The notes beneath the pieces were generated by a model, which was given only the letters and a program-made list of their open reading frames with translations, was not told the origin of the DNA and did not search any database. The translations under genes and the position numbers were made by a program. This document shows, piece by piece, positions 58,801-64,000 of a stretch of DNA of 64,000 bases. Origin of the DNA: Bryoerythrophyllum caledonicum (taxonomy: Eukaryota; Streptophyta; Bryopsida; Pottiales; Pottiaceae); NCBI GenBank assembly GCA_963971425.1, contig OZ020525.1, forward strand, positions 10,918,187 through 10,982,186. The letters are read 5' to 3'. Positions within the stretch are counted from its first letter, which is position 1. Each line of letters starts with the position of its first letter.

Positions 58801-61800
58801 TGAAACTCTGGGTGATTCTGAAATATGATCCATCAAAGGAGGCTGATCTACTCACCTCATCATGGCGCACGTAAGCGGTTGACAGGAAGCAGCATACAGT
58901 CAAAATACAGTAGTAGCATGCCAGAACAATCACAGGAACCCAGTAACCACGAAGTCTAGTGGTTGGGAAGCTGTACAGGTCCAAATACGCCTGTCCAATG
59001 CTCATGTCACTCTTTCCAACGCAATAACTGATAGAGTCACTGCAGGTCTATCAACAACCACCAAAACATCACATCAAAACAAGCATTGAAGTCCATGCTT
59101 TTACACAAAACAGTTCACCTCTTCCCCAAGAGTATGATCCGCCATAGAAAAAAAATCAACAGAATCACTGTTTTATGCTCTCTATTGATTCTAACATGCA
59201 ATAGATTTTAGTTTTGAGATTTCACTTACTTGGCTGTATCTGTCAGAGAGAAACTCGTTGCAAACTATGGCTGTGATAGCCCACTGAAGAGGGCTGATGT
59301 AGTATACCCAGATCCACCAGTCAGGAACTTTGCTCTTGACAATCAGAAATCCAGAAAAGAGAAGGAAAAATATGATACAAAGACCTGCCAAAAAAGAATA
59401 TTATAAGAACAAGTGCTTAAGACAGACTTATACGTACGGGAAAAAAATCCGGGTACTAGGTGTAGAATATGAAATTCAGTTTTAATGTTGAATATCATAA
59501 TTGGGCACCTGCTAAACCTCCTGCTGCCTCTTTCGTATTGCAAAAAGAAGCTAAGAGCCTTGTGATCATCGCAAATGTGATTGCGCACAAGAAGACGACA
59601 ATCATATACAAGATGTAATGAGCACCATTGTTGGAGGGTGTCAACCCAGTCAACCAGTATATTAGAGGTGTGTATATGACCATCTGCAGCAAATTAGCCA
59701 AACAGAAATTCTTAACCAAAATTTTCTTCAAACTAGCTAAGTGTTCATGAAAACAGTGAGATTCTCAAAAATGGTGCAAGTATTGTTACCTCTATAAGTG
59801 TCAAAGGGACTTGACTTAAAGTGCATGCAAGAACATACGCATAAGGCCGGAAAAACCTTGCTGCATACTGCTTCTCAAATACCTGGACAGAAAGACAATT
59901 AACTGGTTAAAAATAAATGCCTCCAAATATATCTATTGCCAACCTATCAATTACATAATTTCTTAAAAATCTGTCAGTTGACAATCAAAAACTAACTTCT
60001 CATGCTAGACAACTGATCTGAGAGTGTGATACTTAACTGCTCGCTCGTCCAATTGAACAGGGATCTGAGAAACTGTGTTGAGTGACAAAGTCATCACAGC
60101 AATGAAAGAAAGAGATTTCCGGAGATCCATGTCAGACTGGAGCTTCGAATCAGGAACTTGATAAAACAACGTCCCAGTAAAAACCCCTAAAATCACAAGC
60201 TGTTACTTGCACAAGACAGTATATCAAAATCAGTTGGTCCAGGTCAAAACATCTTGTAATTCATGGACGTGCATACGATATAAGAAGAGTCTAGAATTTA
60301 ACCTGGGAAGAGGTTGATATTTGTACCTGTAGCATACGAGCATATAAGAAGATCCTACTTTTCAGTAACAAAAGAAATTGTCTTCGCATGACTGTCTTGG
60401 TGGATGTCCGCCAGTCCTGCACATACTCTTTTTCAAAGATCTTGACAGTTTCTGGAGGTACCTGTTGAGACAAACATTTCAGTTTTGATCACATCATGAA
60501 ATTAAGCACTATATTCATTACACATTGCCAATTGCGCTCTCTCTAATCGATTTGTAATTTTTCTGTCCATGCGAAAAATCTAACCTGTTCAAGAGGTCGC
60601 TCAAGCTGTAAGCGGACGTAATCTTGAGCCCTCTGCACTTTGTCCACGATGGTGTCAGCATCAGTCCCTGGCAAAGTAACGTACTCGAGGCTTTCCTTGT
60701 TAATTCCAATGGCTTTGATTCTGTCTCCGGCTTTCACTTGTGAAGTCTGCTGAATATCAACAGCTGTGGCTGTTCCTGAGGATTCCACTTCCTCAATCAC
60801 CACCGCTTTATGTTCACCTGATATGCGCCCAAATGAAAATTCATTGAAAAATATTTTCAACTGGAGGTATTCAGTACAGAATTTGAGGCATATTTATGTT
60901 TGGGAAGGGCTTCCAAAACTGCCAATCAAAAATGAATTGTACTCCAGCCACTTTATCTTTGATTTGGAAAGCTATTAATTACCGACACCACATATGAAAG
61001 CTTCACCTGGTAACTCGCTATCCGTAATCTTCAAACCCAATGGCTTTTTGGCTTCCAACCACAGCTCCTCAGTATCCTATCTAGGTTGTCAAGGAACAAA
61101 AATATTACAGTGGGAATGGCAATTAGTCATTGGAACCTAAACAAAGACTACTATGAATGACTTGCTTATTTTTAGACACGTTGAGACTTTACCTCTAAAA
61201 AATATGAACACAGGAAGCGATATATTAATGAACCTTAATATTAGGATCCTTAAATATTGATGGGATCCATTAACAAATTTTGATCAATATTATTGAAATA
61301 AACTACAGGAAGGATGGTGAGCATTGAAACAGACTAAATTTGTTTTACCTGATCGTTATCGAGGATGCGAACGATGTCTTTGTACATGTCGGATGCCTTG
61401 TAAGCACTGACAAAGCCATCCACTGTCAAGTGTTGGTGGCCAGGAATGACGTATTCAGCACCTTCTTCCGTGGATATCTCTTGAAGAAAATCAGCCACAT
61501 CAACATGGTCGGGTTTCACGTATCCAAGCTTCTTGAAATATATCAACACATCGTTACGTGGTCCTTGATAAATGATACGACCCTCGTGCATCACGATTAT
61601 CCTGCAGAATATTTGAAGTCAGGATCAGAAAATAGAAAGACAACTTCAAATTGTAGCAGCTTATTTATAAAAGTCACTCAAAGTTTGAATAAGATACCCT
61701 ATCTTTAGACTACTTTTTCCTCACTCTACATGTTATTAGATCAAGAGAAGATCTTGGTGGTCTAATCCTTCCATTGAATACGGAAGAGTTTGGTGATCTC

Positions 61801-64000
61801 TAAACTAAAGTCAAAGGCGTCTGTGAAGCGAAGAGGCTATCTGCAAGTGCAGTGCTGCTCCAGATTCTAGTCCAGGATATGCCTCGGGTATTCCGAATCC
61901 CTTTCTGAGTTTTTGCATGAGAATATTAGCCGCCTTTCTCTTGCTTGAGCTGATTTGAGAACTATTTAGAGCTGATATTAATGAAATAAGAGGGGTATCT
62001 TACTGAAACTTTGGGTGACTATACACATAACTCTAGCCAATGGGACACCTTGGGAACTATCTTGAGTACGCAACACAGCAGACATATAGATATGTTGGCA
62101 CGTGCATTTATACCTGTCGAAGAGGTTGAAAACTTCTGGAGAAGGCTGAAGAAGGGAGAAGAGGCATGTATAGCGCCTGATCCTGGCCATGGTTCGGAAG
62201 CTAGAAACTATGTCGTAAGTAGCAGAGCTGTCAAGCCCAGTACTGATTTCATCAAGAAGATATACCAGAAATGTTCCTACGCACACAACGCAATCACATA
62301 TAATTACTTTGACAACACACATGATCTCACCTTTGAGCTTCAATTTCATGTCATAGTATGTGGACAAAACATATCTTTTGAGATTACAAGTGCATAAGAT
62401 TACCTGATACCATTTCTGCTGTTGTTACACGGTGACGTTCACCTCCACTAACTCCACGCACCGCTGCATCTCCGACTATAGTGTCAGACACGCCTCGGAG
62501 ACCAAGCAGATGCAGAGTCAGTTCCAAAGGAAGGTTAATGCCCCCAATTTCCTCTTGCAACGCCTCTATCTGTGAAGTTGCCAACAATTAAAAAATGTCA
62601 CAGATATTACAGAAACAGGAAAAAGGTTCACCAGCACTGCAGAATTGAAGGCTGCAAAGTGAAAAAGGCCGTATCCAAGGTTTTCACCATTGCCAATTGT
62701 GCTATCCCTCTTCGACCACTACCTAACTAACTACCCTCTATAAATTGAGAACGCTAACATTTACACGGAAGAGCGTGTTTAAAAGGGGATCAGAATTTGC
62801 AGCTAGAAAGATCTGCACGAAATGCCAATGGTGCTAAAAACTGAACGAATATATCAAGTAATATCAAGCAAATGGAGATATGGTCACCTGTTTGGCGCTA
62901 TTACCAAACCACTCCGGATTATTGGCAAAATGGCTCGTGCAAGCGTTTGCAAACTCGCAGGTTTCTCTCACAGTTAGCAAGGGCAGATGCCGGTCCGTCT
63001 GTGCAATGAAAGCAGCAAGGCGCCGCGCTTGGATCTTGTCAAGAGGTTTGTGGTTATACGTCACTGATCCATGCAAGGTGGTTGTCTTGTCCAAATGAAG
63101 CCTCCCAGCCAACGCTTTGTGTAAACTGCTCTTCCCTGTCCATAATCCACCCAAACTTTGAATAAGATACCTCTCTTATTTCATTTAAATTACCTCTACG
63201 TAAATCTCATATCAGCTCAAAGGAGAGAAAGGCGGCTAATATTCATGAAACTCTTTCTTTACTCTCAAAGACGGCTGAAACTAGTTTGACTTGAGTATAG
63301 AGACCATCAAGCTCTTCCATTAAAGGATAAGACCACCATGCTCTTCTATTAATCTAATGACTAGATAGAGTGAGGAAAGAGTCGTCTACAGAATGGGAAT
63401 CTTATCGAAACTGTGGAGAATTTTTTCAAGTACAATGTATAGCAAGGGATTTACCGCAGCCTGGAGGTCCACAAACAAGTGTCAATGTTCCTGGCATTAA
63501 GTACCCAGAGCAGTTGTCCAGGATCGTAAAATGTTGCATTCTTTGCTTCTCAGAGCGGAAGGCAAAGAAGCACTTCATCGCAGTTGAACCCACCGTTTCA
63601 AACCCTTGCTTCGCATCCCCCAGCTCAGCACCATAAGTCAGTCCCTTGAATTTCACCACCTGCAGATGAGGTTTTTATAACCCCCTGCTAAATTGGGTCA
63701 GAAAGATCAAACTCTAAAAACTCCGGCATAGTTGCAATCAAACATTTGTTTAGGGCTCCGGTTTTTGCACTCAGATTCAACAAAAAAAAGGTTGAGTCAA
63801 CTTTAAATACACCAGTGTCTGTATATTAATCACCTGAGGTGGGAACCTGGGCAAGTGCTGCCTCACTCTGATCAGAAATGCAAGGAAGCCATCTTTTAGA
63901 ATCTTATCAATGCCTGTTAAGTCACGTCCAATGGCTGACTTCACCGCAGATGCAGACAAAGCCTACCACATAACACGAAAGGCTGTTATTCTCAGCACAC
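52827..64000 (-). CDS. full-size ABCG (PDR-type) ABC transporter, 5' end outside the window
   Basis: 27 exons on the minus strand join in frame without a break: 63962-63834, 63659-63455, 63135-62888, 62569-62404, 62276-62114, 61601-61349, 61076-61007, 60817-60585, 60461-60327, 60199-60038, 59882-59790, 59683-59509, 59384-59230, 59047-58856, 58444-58217, 57914-57697, 57314-57191, 56896-56786, 56653-56417, 56287-56134, 56014-55870, 55629-55569, 55414-55313, 55069-54980, 54176-54003, 53630-53593, 53181-52827 (4416 nt, 1471 aa plus stop). Order is NBD1-TMD1-NBD2-TMD2. NBD1 has Walker [10 protein letters not shown], signature [11 protein letters not shown] and Walker [18 protein letters not shown]2 has Walker [10 protein letters not shown], signature [12 protein letters not shown] and Walker [14 protein letters not shown]. 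The membrane domains end in YMNYNVR. Such pumps export lipids, terpenoids, hormones or drugs at the plasma membrane; the substrate is unknown. Odd points are the PDZ-like insertion, the cysteine-rich last loop and the high exon number. Confidence 0.95.
54715..54748. repeat. perfect short hairpin in an ABCG intron
   Basis: ATGCCGCTGCATGCT, four-base loop CAGT, AGCATGCAGCGGCAT: 15-bp perfect arms inside the intron 54177-54979. Confidence 0.9.
57330..57640. mobile_element. small inverted-repeat element copy in an ABCG intron (opposite orientation)
   Basis: Contains AGTTTCGATAAGATGCCCCT, TACTCTTTCCTCACCCTAAA, TAGAAGAGCTTG, ACTCAAGTCAAGG and TTTTAGCCATCTTTGAGAG, the complements of words in the copy at 63147-63418. 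The right end is unclear. It fills most of the intron 57315-57696. Confidence 0.55.
58500..58818. mobile_element. small inverted-repeat element copy in an ABCG intron
   Basis: Shares TCAGCTCAAAACGAAAAGGG, CTCAAAGACGG, ACTTGAGTTTAGAAACCACC, AAGCTCTTCC and GAGTGAGGAAAGAGT with the copy at 63147-63418, and ends AAGAGGGGTGTCATATTGAA, ACTCTGGGTGATT, the family's right terminus. The left terminus is decayed. It fills most of the intron 58445-58855. Confidence 0.65.
60585..61076 (-). other. PDZ-like domain encoded by two exons of the ABCG gene
   Basis: Exons 61076-61007 and 60817-60585 encode about 100 residues (roughly 389-489 of the visible protein) between NBD1 and TMD1. They show the PDZ order: a first strand LWLEA, the carboxylate-binding loop and strand [11 protein letters not shown], the strand [28 protein letters not shown], a helix [14 protein letters not shown], and the last strand [11 protein letters not shown] domains bind C-terminal tails of partner proteins. 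I know no plant PDR protein with this insertion, but I cannot search. Confidence 0.7.
61673..62019. mobile_element. best-preserved copy of the intronic inverted-repeat element (about 347 bp)
   Basis: The left end GTCACTCAAAGTTTGAATAA + GATACCCTATCTT and the right end AAGAGGGGTATCTTACTGAA + ACTTTGGGTGAC are inverted complements over about 30 bp with few mismatches. No ORF. It lies in the intron 61602-62113. Confidence 0.8.
63147..63418. mobile_element. inverted-repeat element filling the intron that splits the Walker A motif
   Basis: The left end TCCACCCAAACTTTGAATAA + GATACCTCTCTT and the right end GGGAATCTTATCGAAACTGT + GGAGAA are inverted complements with mismatches. The intron is 63136-63454 (319 bp), so about 85% of it is the element. 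The splice acceptor on the minus strand lies about a dozen bases from the element end. Confidence 0.75.

Overview
The window is nuclear DNA of a land plant. Genes have many short exons with GT-AG introns, intergenic DNA is AT-rich and full of transposon remains, promoters carry telo-box motifs (AAACCCTAA), and a very large Ty3/Gypsy retrotransposon is present. Protein families (HOTHEAD-type GMC oxidoreductase, plant mitochondrial ATP synthase gamma, full-size ABCG/PDR transporter) are plant-like. The gene style and one unfamiliar lysine/glycine-rich gene hint at a non-seed plant (moss, liverwort or lycophyte grade), but this is inference and no species is named. All exon structures were built by hand from splice signals and reading-frame continuity.

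Layout. 1-410 (+): last exons of a gene, possibly a DUF2470/FMN-binding-like protein. 1130-4031 (-): complete seven-exon GMC oxidoreductase, 592 aa, secreted. 4777-6870 (+): complete nine-exon leucine-rich-repeat protein with an acylation-type MGCC start, 267 aa, sharing a 745-bp divergent promoter with the previous gene. 8660-9889 (+): three-exon mitochondrial F1 ATP synthase gamma subunit, 327 aa. 10824-13614 (+): six-exon gene of unrecognised function, 266 aa, with a tandem-repeat intron. 13615-20739: gene-free DNA with minisatellites and a small inverted-repeat element. 20740-22239 (-): F-box/LRR protein, with a 365-bp pure GA/CT tract just upstream. 22640-31450: gene-free, with minisatellites, two fold-back elements and a dispersed repeat.

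31455-50812: one very young 19.4-kb Ty3/Gypsy element. Two 1987-bp LTRs show only two differences, with target duplication CTCAT. Besides gag and pol it carries a cluster of small ORFs before gag, three of which look like copies of one another, and a GC-rich ORF of about 1.15 thousand codons between pol and the 3' LTR. Gag, pol and the extra ORF are each broken by one stop codon, and gag/pol are in different frames at an A9 run. The element sits inside an older dispersed repeat that has a second, inverted copy at about 25.5-26.3 kb.

52827-64000 (-): full-size ABCG (PDR) transporter, 27 exons visible (1471 codons plus stop), 5' end outside the window. A PDZ-like domain lies between the first ATPase domain and the first membrane domain, and the last extracellular loop is cysteine-rich. 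At least eight copies or fragments of a small inverted-repeat element family lie in introns of four of the genes. One nearly fills the intron that splits the Walker A motif of the transporter.

The host genes look like unrelated housekeeping, cell-wall/cuticle and transport functions, with no sign of a cluster. The most unusual items are the accessory ORFs of the retrotransposon, the PDZ-like insertion in the transporter, and the intron-borne elements.
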